DNA of 64,000 nt, from assembly GCA_030068075.1 (NCBI GenBank), contig CM057839.1:19509167-19573166 (forward strand), in the 5' to 3' direction. Source of the stretch: Paguma larvata (Eukaryota > Chordata > Mammalia > Carnivora > Viverridae). A program made the position numbers and the translations under genes. The notes under the pieces were generated by a model. That model searched no databases. It was not told where the DNA came from and worked only from the letters and a program-made list of their open reading frames with translations. Below, piece after piece: positions 12,247 to 24,693 of the stretch; positions within the stretch are counted from its first letter, which is position 1; each line of letters opens with the position of its first letter.

Positions 12247-12471
12247 TATTCTTTAAAAAAAATTTTTTTGAATGTTTATTTATTTTGAGAGAGACAGATA
12301 ATGATCAGGGGAGGGGCAGAGTGAGAGGGAGACACAGAATCTGAAGCAGACTCCAGGCTCCGGGCCGTCAGCACAGAGCCTGATGCGGGTCTCGAACCCA
12401 GGAGTGAGATCATGACCTGAGCCGAAGTCGGACACTCAATCGACTGAGCCACCCAGGCGCCCCTATTCTTT
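12247..12471 (-). mobile_element. CAN-SINE with 8 bp TSD
   Basis: A poly-T flank at 12255 leads into TTTATTTATTTTGAGAGAGA, CAGCACAGAGCCTGATGCGGG, the box-B complement GGTCTCGAACCC, and the head complement GACTGAGCCACCCAGGCGCCCC ending at 12463. TATTCTTT flanks both sides (12247-12254, 12464-12471). It is close to what I recall of the felid consensus. Confidence 0.96.
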
Positions 12472-13394
12472 TTCTTAAGATACGGATTGTCTGCCATACA
12501 TCAGTAGTCAGATTTCTTAACCACACACAACAGAGCTGTTTCTTTTAGAATAGGCCCAGAATTACTCTGGATATTAAAGTTCAAAGTATCGTTTCCCTTA
12601 AACCGGATAATAACTATAAATTAATTGTATTTGTGACCCTGAGCAAGACAGAGTACAGTCTTGACAGCGCCTTGAAACTTTTGAAATATACCAGCCAGTT
12701 ATACATAGAAGTCCTTTAATTTGGATTTTTCTGATGACTTTCTCATCATTAAATTAAAGCTATACATTATTAAGTAGGATACTATGGAAGCCGCGTTATC
12801 TCACTACCTCATATCAGGTGGTACATTAAGTCTGTTTATGTTACTGGTGCTATTAACCTTGATCATTTGCTTAAGGTGGCATCTGGCATGATATGAACTT
12901 AATACTTTTTCCCTCGGAACTTATCAAATGTGTTGGGGAGATATTTTGACACCGTGTAAATACTTTGTTTCTCCTTAAATATTCACCTTCTAAATTTATC
13001 ATCCGTCAGTGCCTGTAGCAATTATTCCTGCATTATTCTAAAGATGGTGTTTTTATTTTCTTTTACATCTATGAACCAAAATCCTTCTGTAAAAACGAGT
13101 TGTCATTTCTGTATTTATTTACTCAGTTATTTGTAAAATTATGGATTTACATTTTTGGCTTTGTCAGTTTGATTCTTATGACATTTTTATTATTTAGTTG
13201 TTTATTTGTTTAGTATTCCCTTTGTGAAGTACAATGTGTTTGTAAAATTCTTTTAGTCTTTAGACTTAAAATACTAACCCAAACCAATTCCTGTGTTTCT
13301 AATCCCTTTCAGTGTGGTTCTGTGATTCATTTGTAATACAGTTAAAGTCATTTATCACGGTCTACATTTCCTCCCCAAAAATCCTAGTAAATTT
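12472..13394. other. AT-rich unique sequence
   Basis: No recognised repeat or gene. The segment may include further L1-derived sequence too diverged to call. Confidence 0.4.
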
Positions 13395-13574
13395 TTTTTA
13401 ATTTACCATTCAGTAAAATTTACAATTTGTGATGTACAATTTTATGGATATCAAAAAATGCAAATAGTTGTTTATAATACCACAGTTCCATACAAAATGT
13501 AATATTACCTACAAAATGGTATTTCTTTATATTAAACCCATCTCCATTCTCCTCCAAATCTTGACGAGAACTCC

Positions 13575-13618
<44 letters not shown>

Positions 13619-13835
13619 TATAGTTTCGCCTTTACCAGAGTGTTCTATAAAGGAATCATATAGTGTTACCATCTCGGTCTGGAAGAACCACTTAGAAATA
13701 CCTTAGGAATTTTCACTTAGAAAAATGCATTTATTATTCATTACTGCTGTCACAACAGTTGTTAGTTTACTCCTTTTCATTGCCGAGCAATAATACATTG
13801 CATGAATGTCTTGGTTAGTATATCCATTTTATTAG
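13395..13835 (-). mobile_element. Old L1M 3'-end fragment with internal (TG)n
   Basis: Motifs include AGAGTGTTCTATAAAGGAATCATATAG near 13636-13664 and CTCCTTTTCATTGCCGAGCAATAATACATTG near 13770-13800. These are decayed forms of a familiar L1 3' region on the minus strand. A (TG)n microsatellite lies inside it. Confidence 0.65.
13577..13618 (+). repeat. (TG)n microsatellite, about 21 units
   Basis: An uninterrupted TG run ends in TCTATAG. A pure tract of this length is likely to vary in length between individuals. Confidence 0.97.
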
Positions 13836-14600
13836 ATTTCTCTGATCTCCTTGGATTTGTGGTTTTATGTATGTCATTGATTTTAAGAAGTCTGTACCCA
13901 TTGTTTTCTCAAACATCTGTTCCATGCTATTTTCTCATTCTCTTCTTCTCACATTTAAAATGCACATATATTAGATGGATTCATAAAATCTCATGACTTT
14001 TAGATAATCTCTTGTATTTTTTTCACTCACCTTTCTCTTTGTGTTTCTGTTTGAATAATCTATTTGACTTATCTTCAAGTTCACTGAATCCTTCCTTAGC
14101 TGTGTTTAGAATACAGAATGAAAAGTGTTTCCCATTTCTATTACTCTGTATATTATTTTTAGTATTTCCGTTTCATCGTTCCTTATAATTTGTCTGCTGA
14201 AATTGTCCATTTGAGTTTACATATTGAACCACTTTTTCCAATAGAGTATTTACCACAATATTAATAATATTTTATGGTCTCAGTCATACAATTACTATAA
14301 CTTTGTCATAATTCTGTGTGGTTCTGATGATTGCCTCCTCTCTTCAGAGTTGGTCTTTCTTTGCCTTTTCATATGCCTTGCAATTTTCCTGAATCTAGGT
14401 ATCCTATCAGGGTAGTGGAGGTGAGTTTAAAAGCTTTTATGGCTGACAATGGTCATGGCTTTCCTTCTGATAGAGCTTTATTGTAGGTGTTTGAGATAAT
14501 CTAGGTTTAGAAATTGTAGTAGGTCTGAAGGTTCTTGTTGCTATGGCTACCACCACTATGCCTGAGGTTGAATGTCTGCTTTTAAAAAAATAAAATGTAT
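13836..14600 (-). mobile_element. Old L1M 5'-region fragment, reverse orientation
   Basis: The segment contains TTATCTTCAAGTTCACTGAATCCTTCCTTAGCTGTG at about 14069-14104 and GTATTTCCGTTTCATCGTTCC near 14163. They resemble the reverse complement of the 5' region of old L1M elements. Boundaries are approximate and no coding potential remains. Confidence 0.5.
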
Positions 14601-15429
14601 CCTTAGGTGTCAAATGTTCTTACTTTTGAAATTGGAAAAAGAATACAATTGCTTTTTAATGTCAAAAATATATTTAATAATCCAAGGATTATTTTCTTCT
14701 TAAGGAAAGCCAAGTCTAAATTTCAGTAAACATATTGCTTTTAAATAAGGAAGCACACAAAACCTTATGTATTTCAGGCATGACCTGAAACATGCCTTCT
14801 CATGGTAAATGTTCCATTGTTTATTTGAAATGCATTTAAAAATCTTCATAAAATAGACTTGAAAAGAAAAATAGTTAGAGAATAAATAAACTGGATTATA
14901 TATATTACAGATTCTGTTACTTGAATTATCAGTAAATCTCAACTAATACAATAATTTTACTGTGCTTAAATTGGACATAAGGTAATTGAACTGTATTAAC
15001 TAAGACATGTCTATCATTATATAATGCTCTTTTTTTGAAATGTATAATTCTACTAAATTATTGTCTAGGTTGGTATTAAAGAGCTATTTTTAAAAGTATT
15101 TAGGTATAATGGATATATAATTTCAGTGTAATGTCTGAAACAAAAAAGAAATCAAGTAATAAAATCAGTAAAGGAATTTTACTCACCTTTTAACACAGAG
15201 TATTTCTCATACAGTTTTTAAAAAATTTTGATATTAGGTGAATCTTGTGTTGTAGTTGACTACAGAATTTGACTGAATTTTCAGAAGAAAAATAAAAGGA
15301 ATATGTAGGACATGTGATGACTTAGTATACCCAGAATAAATGAATACACTACAATCCCTTGCCACAACCATATTTAAGATAATTAATAAATCTAGTTTAG
15401 TTAATGAAAATGACTTAGGTTTAGCATTT
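14601..15429. other. AT-rich unique sequence
   Basis: The minus frame at 14700-14942 shows no recognisable domain and the segment shows no clear interspersed repeat. Confidence 0.4.
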
Positions 15430-15689
15430 AAAATGCTAGTATAGGGGCGCCTTGGTGGCTCAGTCGGTTGAGCGTCTGACTTCGGCTCAGGTCATGATCT
15501 TGCGGTTTGTGAGTTCGAGCCCCACGTCAGGCTCTGTGCTGATGTCTCAGAGCCTGGAGCCTGTTTCAGATTCTGTGTCTCCCTCTCTCTCTGCCCCTCC
15601 CCTGCTCACGCTCTGTCTCTATGTCTCTCAAAAATAATTAAACGTTAAAAAAAATTAAAAAAAATTAAAAAAAATAAAATGCTAGTATA
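15430..15689 (+). mobile_element. Full-length CAN-SINE with perfect 14 bp TSD
   Basis: The body 15444-15675 starts with GGGGCGCCTTGGTGGCTCAG. It contains the box-B-like GAGTTCGAGCCCC, the feliform GGCTCTGTGCTGATGTCTCAG block, a CT-rich body and an A-rich tail with AATT interruptions. AAAATGCTAGTATA occurs exactly on both sides (15430-15443, 15676-15689). The head is near consensus, so this is one of the youngest copies in the window. Confidence 0.98.
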
Positions 15690-15721
15690 TTAAAAACTTA
15701 AAGAATGCTGTGTTAGAAGTT

Positions 15722-15900
15722 AGTAGGTGGTGATGGGTAAAATAAATAATGGGGATTAAGGAGGCGACTTGGTGTGACGGGCACCAAGTTTTGTATTTGA
15801 GTATCAAATCACTCAGTTCTACACCTGAAACTAATATTACACCATATGTTAACTGACTGGAATTTAAATAAAAACTTGGGGGAAAAATAAAATAATCATC
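15722..15900 (+). mobile_element. L1 3' UTR fragment (carnivore type), 5'-truncated
   Basis: The order GGGGATTAAGGAGG, GTATCAAATCACTCAG, CACCTGAAACTAATATTACAC, ATGTTAACTGACTGGAATTTAAAT and an A-rich tail matches the extreme 3' end of carnivore L1. Only the last ~180 bases were inserted. A TSD is not clear. Confidence 0.8.
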
Positions 15901-16700
15901 ATCCTAAAATAAAGAATTCTCTTATATTTTTACGCTTCATGATTACACAAAGGAGTAAAAAAATAATTGAAATTGTTGCCTGATATTTTTATTAGTTGTT
16001 TATTAATAATTCATAATCTATTGAATCTCTAAATTAATTCATCCATGTTAAAAATGGTGTCATAAAATATTTTTATTTTAAATCTTTAAAAATATATGAT
16101 ATTGGCAAATATCTACATTTGATCTTCCTGTGGATAATGTCTACTTAAGTATAATCTCTGCAACAAACCTATTGGTTCAGAAGTAGAGAGTCCCTTTCAA
16201 ATTTTATCAGAATATAAGAATTGAAAAAAAAGGTGTGTTTGAGAAAAAGAAAATAGTGAAATAATTTGAAATTGACAAAAAATATATATTGACCTAAAAA
16301 TACGGCTTGACAAGTTGAATTTAACTTACAGTTTTAGGATTAGTATACAGAAATGAAATGAGGAAGAACTTCTAGAGATTTTTTGTCAGCACACTATATG
16401 CACACAGTGAAATTGGCGTAAGATTTTTTTTCGATTAGCCGTAGTTTAAGAAAACAAGGAAGATTAAAGTTATTTTTATTTTTGACTCTAGCTTAACAAC
16501 TAAAATTCCATCTCATTACAATTAATTTGTCTTCACATTCTATATTAAGTAAAATTATCACACAGCACAGTATGTGCTCAGCATTTGCAAATTTCAGTTT
16601 CCTAAAGTTCCCACAGCTTTAACTCTCAGTCCACATTCTGGTGGTGCAACAGCTAATTCTAATTGTGCTTTTCCATGACTCATTTTATTATTCTTTTTAA
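15901..16700. other. AT-rich unique sequence
   Basis: No recognised repeat or gene. Bases 16200-16310 are especially A-rich. Confidence 0.45.
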
Positions 16701-16703
16701 TTA

Positions 16704-16896
16704 TTTTTTTTTTAATTTTTTCGAAGGAGAGAGAGAGCTCACGTGTGCTGTCACCGGGAAGGGGTAGAAAGAGGAGATAGAATGCTTTCTGCACTGAAAG
16801 CCAAGAGCCTGACGTGCAGTTAAAAACTCACGAACCCTGAGAGCATGACCTGAAGCAAAGTCAGATGCTTAGTCAACTGAGCCATGTAGGTGTCCT
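16704..16896 (-). mobile_element. CAN-SINE, diverged
   Basis: A poly-T region at 16700-16720, GGAGAGAGAGAGCTCACG, GAGAGCATGACCTGAAGC and TTAGTCAACTGAGCCATGTAGGTGTCC appear in the expected reversed order. The CpG-rich body is heavily mutated, so this copy is older than those at 15.4 or 40.7 kb. Confidence 0.9.
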
Positions 16897-19800
16897 ACCA
16901 TAACTAATTTTAATATCTTATAAATGTACATTCCTACTGGTGACAGAGACCAAACTTCTATCAATTCAAATACACTGTCTTTTAGTAGAGCTTCATCATA
17001 TTTTTAGGAAAGCTAATATACCTAAGGTGACATATTTGAATATACTAAAATCGCTTATCACCACCATATTTAAGATACTTAATAAATCTAGTTTAATGAA
17101 AATAACAGACTTAGTGTTTAAAGTCTTTAAAATCATCTTTCCTTTTAGGTGTCATGGATAAGTTCACCATCCTATCGGCTCTTGATTATCTGTTCATATG
17201 GCTTTCTGTTAATAAATACATAATTTTTTATTGTACATTAATTGTATCCTTCCTTTCTGCAGAAGCTATCTTTTGTTTGTCTGCCACACTGTGGGCATGA
17301 GAACTTGTCTTCTACTTCTGTATTCATAGAAGCACATAAGTCGCTGCTAGGTTACCTTCCCAGATTTACTCTGCATTCACTCATTCTCTGAGGTTTTGCT
17401 GACTCCACTGATAAAAATTCAGGGCGTCTAATCGTGGAACCTAGTAACTTCTTTTGATACTTACTTACCATCTTTTATTTCTTCCTCTTAGCAATGGGGA
17501 TATTGTCTTAATACAAGAAATGTGCATTAGAGTGGCTGTTTTTTTGTTTCCATCATCATGGTTTTGTTTTGTTTTTCTCAAATATTTCAATACCACATAG
17601 AATTTCAAAGAGATTTATAAAATAGTTTCATCTGTACTTTAGAAAAGCAAGACGGAGACCATTTTTGAAGGGCTTTGTGGTTTCCTTGCTTTGGCGTAGA
17701 TATTAAAAGAAGGCTCAGTAGAATGTTGGCCACTTCTGCCAATGTCCTAGTATTTCATGTGCTTAGTGGCCACAGTGTTGTGGACCCTCATTCTGTATCC
17801 ACATAGTATACTTTTCTATGGGCAAAGCCTGGACCTTGGCATCATATAGAGTTTTCCATGTCTGAAATTTCATATTTTATAATCACAATTGATTTCTGAT
17901 TAGCTTAGTTTGCAGCACTGAATATGTACTTAAGGTGGTAGTCTTAACCTGGATTTCCCCACAAATGGATTCCACATTTGGGGCAATTCATAGTTTCCTG
18001 GTATCTTTAATTTTGTCAATAGGAATTAGGTGGGAACCTTGGAAACCCATCTTCCTATATTTCCCATTTTTCATAACCTCATCGTCCTCATCTATTTTGA
18101 ATCTCCAGGATTGATATCATTATTCCTCACATCTCTGAAAATGAAACATCTTTTATATCTCTTGTATGTTAATTCCACATGATGCCTAAAATCCTTGAGT
18201 CAGCTCTTATCTCTTGCTTTCTAATCCCTAGCAAGTTATTCAACACATCCTAATTATGGTTACCATTTCTCATCCCTCTCCAGCTCCAGAATTCTTTATC
18301 TGGTCCCACCGAATTCTACACTCCATCGGCAGCAAAATCTTCTCTATTCTCAACCTCTTACCTGAACATTTCTTTTATTGCTTGTTCTAATAGAACTCAA
18401 GACTTTTCTAGGGGTTCTATTCCCCCATTTGGCCCTTTGTCCTTTTTCCTCTGCCAGCATCATACAGGTGTACTTAGGAATGGAAATGCAGTAGTGCTCA
18501 AGAGGGCCTCCATGTTACCCCCTGCTTGACTAAACGTTAGATAAGCATTTTGTTTTGTTTTGTTTTGTTTTTGTTTTTATCTTCTGACCCTAGGACCCCC
18601 TTTTCTTAGAGCATCTGCTTTAGAAACCTAGTTAGTGTAAATTCTCTCTCCCTTTGAGATATAAAATGTGGCTTGTGTGATTCTCATTGCTTTTTCATGG
18701 TTTCCTCCCCCAACAGCCAGAGCCTGCGCATAAACTCTCACAGCACCAACTTACATTAACTGTCCTTCCTTGTTCTAATCATTCACTTTATATCACTCCT
18801 TAAACTTTATTTACTAATTATTTTAGCAAGTACCCCACTACCCCTTTTCCCAACCATTTCAAATTTAAGTCTTAGTATTTTAAATACACATGGATGAAAC
18901 CTTCAAACCACAGGGCTTTGGATTTCCAAAGCCCAGCGATCTTGTTCATTATATCTTAGGCTCACTTCTGTTCAGACTTTGGGATTACCAATAATTCAAC
19001 CCTTGTACAGTATCAACTTATACACTCCACACCCTGACCACTATTTCCTGTATTTTTTGCTCACTCTCTAGTACCATGAAGTCAACAATTTTCCTTCACT
19101 GTCAGATTTTCATAGTCTCTTGTTCTATGGTCATCTGTCCTCTCTTTACTCAGGTTAAGTTGGTGGCAAATCTCCATAAGTATTCTCTTACATACGACTG
19201 AAAATAACTTGCTCCTCTGTTATGTTTTCCTGCTCGACTGGCAAAGCCCTAATGCTATTTAAATCAACTCTTCAGTAGTTCCGTGACTGCTACAGTGAAC
19301 CTAACCTGAATGTGGCCAGAAAAAAAACATACAAGTATACAGTAGTCAGTGATCTCACTTTAGATTTATGTTGATAAATCTGTTCCTGAGCAGTCATACT
19401 GTATTTCCCTAGTTCATTGATTTGTTTTCTCCCTTATAAACTTTTCCACACTTTCTCCTTTCTCTTCATATTTCCAAACTCTTTTCAGCTCAGGACATTG
19501 TATTATATTTCACTTAAAAAATTAAAACACTCACAAACAAACAGAAACATTTGTGGAATCCTGAGACTCTTCAGTATAGTTAAATCTCCTAATTTCCTGC
19601 AAGATTTTAATAACAGCCTTTCCATATATTATAATGTTATATATTGCAATGAAGTTCTGAGAAAATCCAGGAATCTTCTTCAAACATGGTTTAAGCTAGA
19701 TCTCATAGAAAATTTCCAGTAGATTCTAGACTTTCCTTTTCATAATGTACAATCATTGTTATGTTTTAGACTATTCCTGAAGAACTTTCTCCATTTTAGT

Positions 19801-20223
19801 TTGTTAAAAGTAACCACTAACAGCCATTTGAATATAGCTATATGTATACCTGTAGCTCTTATGTTCAAGGCTTATATCATAGGAGAAACAGGATAGGAAC
19901 AGACTTTGCCTTCACATCAGTTCTTCCTGTAATGGAAGGAATTTATTTTATTCTACAGTCTTTTTATCTTAGTATGTGGTTAGCAGTAATGCCTACCTCC
20001 ATGCATTGTGGTAACAATTAAGTATGAAAATCCCTATTAACAGTTAAGATAATACTCTACACATTATAAACTTTTACTATTCCTTAGGTGTATTTATTAA
20101 TCTTATCCACGGTTTTTGCTATTACCAGCAAGTCCGTACTGAGGTCATGTTCACCCTCTTGTTCAGGAGTGGATAAGTGAATGTGTCTATAAAGTGTTAA
20201 CTAAATTCTTTTTGTATTAATCA
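16897..20223. other. Long stretch without a recognised gene
   Basis: It includes a (TTTTG)n run at 18548-18577. Bases about 17990-19450 are C/T-rich and of higher complexity, possibly a very old repeat or a decayed pseudogene I cannot name. The 101-codon plus frame at 19417-19722 has no recognisable domain. Bases about 19960-20090 loosely resemble a MIR, but I do not call it. Confidence 0.4.
18548..18577 (+). repeat. (TTTTG)n simple repeat
   Basis: Several GTTTT units in a row sit within unique sequence. Confidence 0.9.
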
Positions 20224-20428
20224 TATTAAAATATTTATTTACTTTGAAAGAGAGAGTGAGAAAAAACTCAGGGTAGGGGCAGAGAGAGAGGGAGACAGAA
20301 AATCTGAAGTAGGCTCCATGCTGTCAGCCCAGAGCCCAGCATGGGAGTTGAACTCATAAACTGCAAGATCATGATCTGAGCCAAAATCAAGAGTTAGATG
20401 CTTAGTCAACTGAGACACCAAGGCTTGT
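20224..20428 (-). mobile_element. CAN-SINE, diverged
   Basis: The sequence reads TATTTATTTACTTTGAAAGAG, GAGGGAGACAG, CATGCTGTCAGCCCAGAGCC, GAACTCATAAACTGCAAGATC and TTAGTCAACTGAGACACC, in that order. A TSD is not visible. The head is mutated (AAGGCTTGTC where GGCGCCCC is expected). Confidence 0.92.
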
Positions 20429-22699
20429 CTATACTTGATTAAGTTCTGAATTATGCGCTAGCTACATTCGTAGAACCTATCTAAAGATAATAATTTATAT
20501 ATTAAACTATAGTTTCCATGTGCTGCCATTTCTAGAACCTCAGTGATTTGCAAGAGTAAATCGTCAATGCAAGTTCTGGAAATAAAAAAGATCCTGATTT
20601 TACCATCAAATGTTTTCCAGAATTGCATTTGGGAATTTCTTTCCAATTGCTTTTGCCTGATTTTCTACTTTGTTTCAGTAGTTATAGAATAAGAAGTAGT
20701 GACATGACTTCTGGGATGTGAGGAAGGGCTGCTAAAATGTTAATTATCTCAAAATATTTCCACAATGGAAAAACAAAACAAAAACAAATACTGACTTAGT
20801 TTATAATATTATGAACTACTTACATGTGGGCTATATTTTCATTTAGCCTTGACACATTAGCCCTAGCTGTGTTTAAGAGAATATAAGTTAAAATGTACTA
20901 TTTCTAACCAGGAAAACAAAACAAAACAAAACAACTATCTTCATTTATTATTTAAATTTTTATAATCATTTTAAGAATATAAATAGTGATTCTGCTTCAC
21001 TAGTGAATGATAAAAATGAATTGTTAAAGTGGATAAATAGATTTAAAGATAATGGTGCAGTATGTTTTCACAGACTGTCACATATCACCATAGATTGGTT
21101 GAAATTGCTTGTCTAATTGCAATAGGAATAATGAATCATAATCAAAGATGTGTTCACATTATTCAAGTTTACTCTTTGTGAAATATATTACATATTTAGT
21201 GCTTTTACCTTGACAAGATTAGCAATAATCTTCCAAAAAAAAGTTTTGTAAGTTTGCAGAAGTAATATATATATATATAAACTGTGTTTTAAAATACATT
21301 CAAAATATTTGCCTGATGATGTGATGATTCTTTTTCTTTTTCACTATTGCTCTTTTGTTGACTCTTTTTTCCTCTTTCTCTTTTCTAGAAAATTAAAAGC
21401 TTAATTATAAAATATTGACATTTACCAAAATATTTTAGGGAATCAAAAACAATAAGTGAGCATCGTGGCATAACTTATAAATTAAATGAGTACTAATTTA
21501 TGAAACAACTCTTAGATGTCTGAGTTTATATATGATAGTAACAAAACACGGTTAACTTAAATTATGTCTGGAATGGAGGTCACCTGAACTCTAACGTAAA
21601 AAATATATTTCAAGGTTGGAAAAGAATGGTAAATGAAAGTAGGAATATATTGATGAAATGCTTTATGGACAATAAATCCTGGAAATGTCAAGAATGACTC
21701 TGAATAGGATATGTCATACTTTGTCTGTAAACCATAATACAACAGGCAGCATGAAATGAAAGACTTGAAAATACAGAAAATGTTTTTATTGTCATAAGAC
21801 ATTTTGTTTTAGAAACAAAGAGTTCTGAAGAATAATGTGAAACATTTAGGTTGCATAAATCTTCTTTATGATACATTTTATGAAAACCTATGAAGCTGTT
21901 TTTTTCTGTTCCATGAGTTAGAATTTCTTTTATGACTTTGATAAGAAATATCTGTTTTTCTCTTCTTTCAAACAACACTGTGTAGGAAAAAAAAACTTAT
22001 GTGAAGTTATGAAATCGGATTAACTTCTATTGATATATAGTATGTACCAACCACTTTGAATGGTTTTTTGAATTTCCCTTTAAACAAGTACCAGTTCTGT
22101 CATTTTCTATCTTAGGAATGGAAAAGCCATCCGTAATATTTTAGGTACAAAAATCCTTCACACTTTATTCTCCCTCATCCTAGATACTTCTAAATCCAAC
22201 CCTTTACTAAAACATACTGACTTTACTTTTTCTTGAATCAGTTCCCTCTTCTATGTCCCTTCGAAGAAATCTTAGAATGTCTATCATACTTGGCCTTGGA
22301 TTTTGTAATGGGATCAAACTGACCTTTACATTTGTACAACATATGTCACAAGCATTCTTCATGATGCAGTCATGGTGGTTTTGTTTGTTTTGCTTTTTTT
22401 TCTTTCTCTTTTTTTCTTTTTTTCCTTTTATTATTTGGTGGGGGTGGAAACAAATCAGATAATGCTATTAATCTGCTGCTTATTTACCCTTAAAATAAAG
22501 TTTTATGTTATAAAGACCCAGACCTTCTAGATTACAACCATTTTTCTAGACTTACCTAGCACAAGTCCCTTCTTTGTTTACGTCAGCCCTCATCCAGGCA
22601 TTTTGGATATGAAAATCTAACCCAGAGCGTGGTGGTTTCATTTAGTGTGAAAACGAAGAAATAAAATTAGAGTTAAAGTTTTTCAGTTTGATGGAAAAA
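20429..22699. other. AT-rich unique sequence with simple repeats
   Basis: It holds an (AAAAC)n run near 20910-20935, a (TA)n run near 21267-21280 and a T-rich run at 22390-22430. Overlapping minus-strand frames at 21557-21978 are AT-driven and show no domain I recognise. Confidence 0.4.
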
Positions 22700-22719
22700 A
22701 ATCGCATGCTGTGTAATAA

Positions 22720-22890
22720 CCATGTTCAAGCCTCCAGATAGTTTTCTCATCTCTATATGAAGATAATAACAGTATCTAGCTTCTGGAAGTATCGTGCAAG
22801 TTAAATGAAGTAATGCAAGTAAAGTGCACAGAACAGTACTTGGCATAGGGAGTAAATGCTCATTAAGTGTTCATTACTCCAGAAGTAACA
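22720..22890 (+). mobile_element. MIR, plus strand
   Basis: GTTTTCTCATCTCTATATGAAGATAATAA is followed by GTTAAATGAAGTAATGCAAGTAAAGTGCACAGAACAGTACTTGGCATAGGGAGTAAATGCTCA-type sequence. This is the typical 3' two thirds of MIR. Confidence 0.88.
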
Positions 22891-22904
22891 TTATAGCGAT
22901 CAAT

Positions 22905-23090
22905 ATTGCCTGGCCTGGAGACAGACTGCAGGTATAAAATCCCAGCTCTGACTTAGAGTATAAGTAAGTTACTTGAATTCCTTAAACCTCAGTGCTTTTT
23001 AATGTATATTAAAGATAATAATAATTCCTATGTCACAGAATTGTTGTGAGGATGAAATGTACTAATAAATTAGGAGTTATAGATCTATGT
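22905..23090 (+). mobile_element. Second MIR, directly following
   Basis: The order CCTGGCCTGGAGACAGACTG, ATCCCAGCTCTGACTTA, GTAAGTTACTTGAATTCC and GAATTGTTGTGAGGATGAAATG is a full MIR on the plus strand. Two MIRs lie head to tail within 400 bases, and whether they inserted independently cannot be told here. Confidence 0.88.
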
Positions 23091-23124
23091 CTTCCAAATT
23101 TTAAGCACTATGTAAGCATTTTCT

Positions 23125-23225
23125 TTGTTTTTTCCAAGTTTTTATCTAAATTCCAATTAGTTAGCATGTATAATATTAGTTTCACGAGTAGAATTTAGAA
23201 ACACATTATACTATTATTTTAAATT
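23125..23225 (-). mobile_element. Short L1 3'-end fragment
   Basis: AAATTCCAATTAGTTAGCATG followed by AATATTAGTTTCACGAGTAGAATTTAG is the reverse complement of the last ~80 bases of carnivore L1. The insertion is severely 5'-truncated. Confidence 0.75.
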
Positions 23226-23427
23226 ATCATCATCATTATTAAATGTGTAATATATATTTTTACATGTAATTTCTCAAATTACCAATGTAAAAAAATCATT
23301 TTACCAGATATAAAAGGAACCATTAAGATTTTAACGAATATCTCTTATATGGATAAATAGGGGTGGTCTTGAATAAAACAGTCCTTACCCCACTCCTTAC
23401 TCCACTCTGGTAAGTGGGGTTAAGAAC

Positions 23428-23746
23428 ATGTGTCTTCTCAAATATCATATTATTTCACTCATATGTGGATTTTAAGAGACAAAACAAATGAACAAAGAAG
23501 AAACAGAGACAAACACAAAAGCAGACTCTTAACTATAGATAGCAAACTGAAATAGGTGAAGTTGGGGATGGATGAAATAGGTGAAGGGGTTAAGAAAAGA
23601 GTCCACTTACCATGATGAGAACTGAGTAATGTATAGATTTTTTGTACACTTGACACTAATATAACACTGTTAAGTATACTGGAATTAAAATTTAAAAAGT
23701 TAAAAATAAAGAGTTCTGTTGAAAAAAAAAAAAAGATGTGTCTTCT
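23428..23746 (+). mobile_element. L1 3' UTR insertion with 11 bp TSD
   Basis: The body 23439-23735 reads ATGTGGATTTTAAGAGACAA, CAGACTCTTAACTATAGATAG, GGGATGGATGAAATAGGTGA, GAGAACTGAGTAATGTATAGA, ACACTTGACACTAATATAACACTG and a poly-A tail. That is the carnivore L1 3' UTR, 5'-truncated to ~300 bp. ATGTGTCTTCT flanks both ends exactly (23428-23438, 23736-23746). Confidence 0.93.
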
Positions 23747-24099
23747 TCTTAGCTTCAGTCAAGGGTTTACAGAATTTCTCATCTTCCGCAAGTTCTGTGT
23801 TACAAACTCTAAATTCCATGTGAGTGTGGGCAGGAGGTTAAGGGCTACCTTCAATAACCCATCCATGACTCATACCTGCTGGTTTTATGCCAATGACAGC
23901 AAAGATTGATTCTCAATTGCCTGTACCTTAGCTTGCTTTTAGGATGGAGGTTCCATGTCAGAAGAGGTAAGCCAAGTAGAAGGATACAATTCCTACCTAG
24001 CACTTTGTTTATGAACAGTGGTTTAAATCTAAGATAAGAGGGTGCTATCTATATCATAAGCTCTGAAGTAGTGGTCAGAGATCTATCAGAGGGAGAGTG
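23747..24099. other. Unique spacer
   Basis: Nothing recognisable between the L1 3' UTR copy and the older L1M region. Confidence 0.45.
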
Positions 24100-24693
24100 A
24101 GGACATAAGAAGTGATAGGTCAGCAACAAAACCATCCCTACAAAGGAGTCAAATTTAACTGAATTAATAAAGAGTAATTTATGCCTCAAGGAACTGTCAA
24201 AATAACAGGGAAATCAGCCATAAATTTCCAGCCAGAAAGAAAGCTAAAAACTAAGTGTGGTATCACCAGAAGCCAGACAAAGACAACTTAATGGAGAGAT
24301 CAGGGAAATAAATGATCAGAAGGACCTCAGTTAAACCATTCTCTTTCTAGGATGACAGAGCACATGCTCAAGGTTGCACTATCTGAAGAGTGAACTCGGG
24401 GGCCAGGCACTGTAGTAGAAACATAATTTACTTTTAAAAGTGCAGCTAAGTCACTAAGGAAACACACAACAGCTAGTCCTACAAAAGGAGGTCAGTATCC
24501 AGATTTGCTGCAATATACTATCTAAAGTATCTACTTAAAAATAATAGCAAGAAATGAAGAAAACAGATAATTGTGACTTATACACAGCAAACATACAATA
24601 GACACTGCCTTTAAGAGGCATTAGATGTCATACTTAGCTGGCAGAGATCTCAAAGCAGCTATTATCAGTATCCTTAAAGAAATAAAGAAACCA
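24100..24693 (+). mobile_element. Old L1M 5'-region fragment
   Basis: AAAAGTGCAGCTAAGTCACTAAGGAAAC near 24438, TATCCAGATTTGCTGCAATATACTATCTAAA near 24497 and GATCTCAAAGCAGCTATTATCAGTATCC near 24645 follow the order I know from the 5' UTR of L1M elements, plus strand. It ends abruptly at about 24693, where minus-strand L1 begins. The left edge is approximate. Confidence 0.65.

Noticed and set aside
15452..15637. Small frames beginning MVAQSVERL or similar, recurring at 12.3, 15.5, 29.5, 30.3 and 40.7 kb
   Set aside because: They are translations of the CAN-SINE head and body, repeated wherever a SINE lies. Not a gene family.
17990..19450. Possible decayed gene or old repeat in a C/T-richer stretch
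   Set aside because: No frame, splice pattern or repeat motif could be recognised, so it stays as unique sequence.
19960..20090. Possible MIR
   Set aside because: Only short, weak resemblance. Could be chance.
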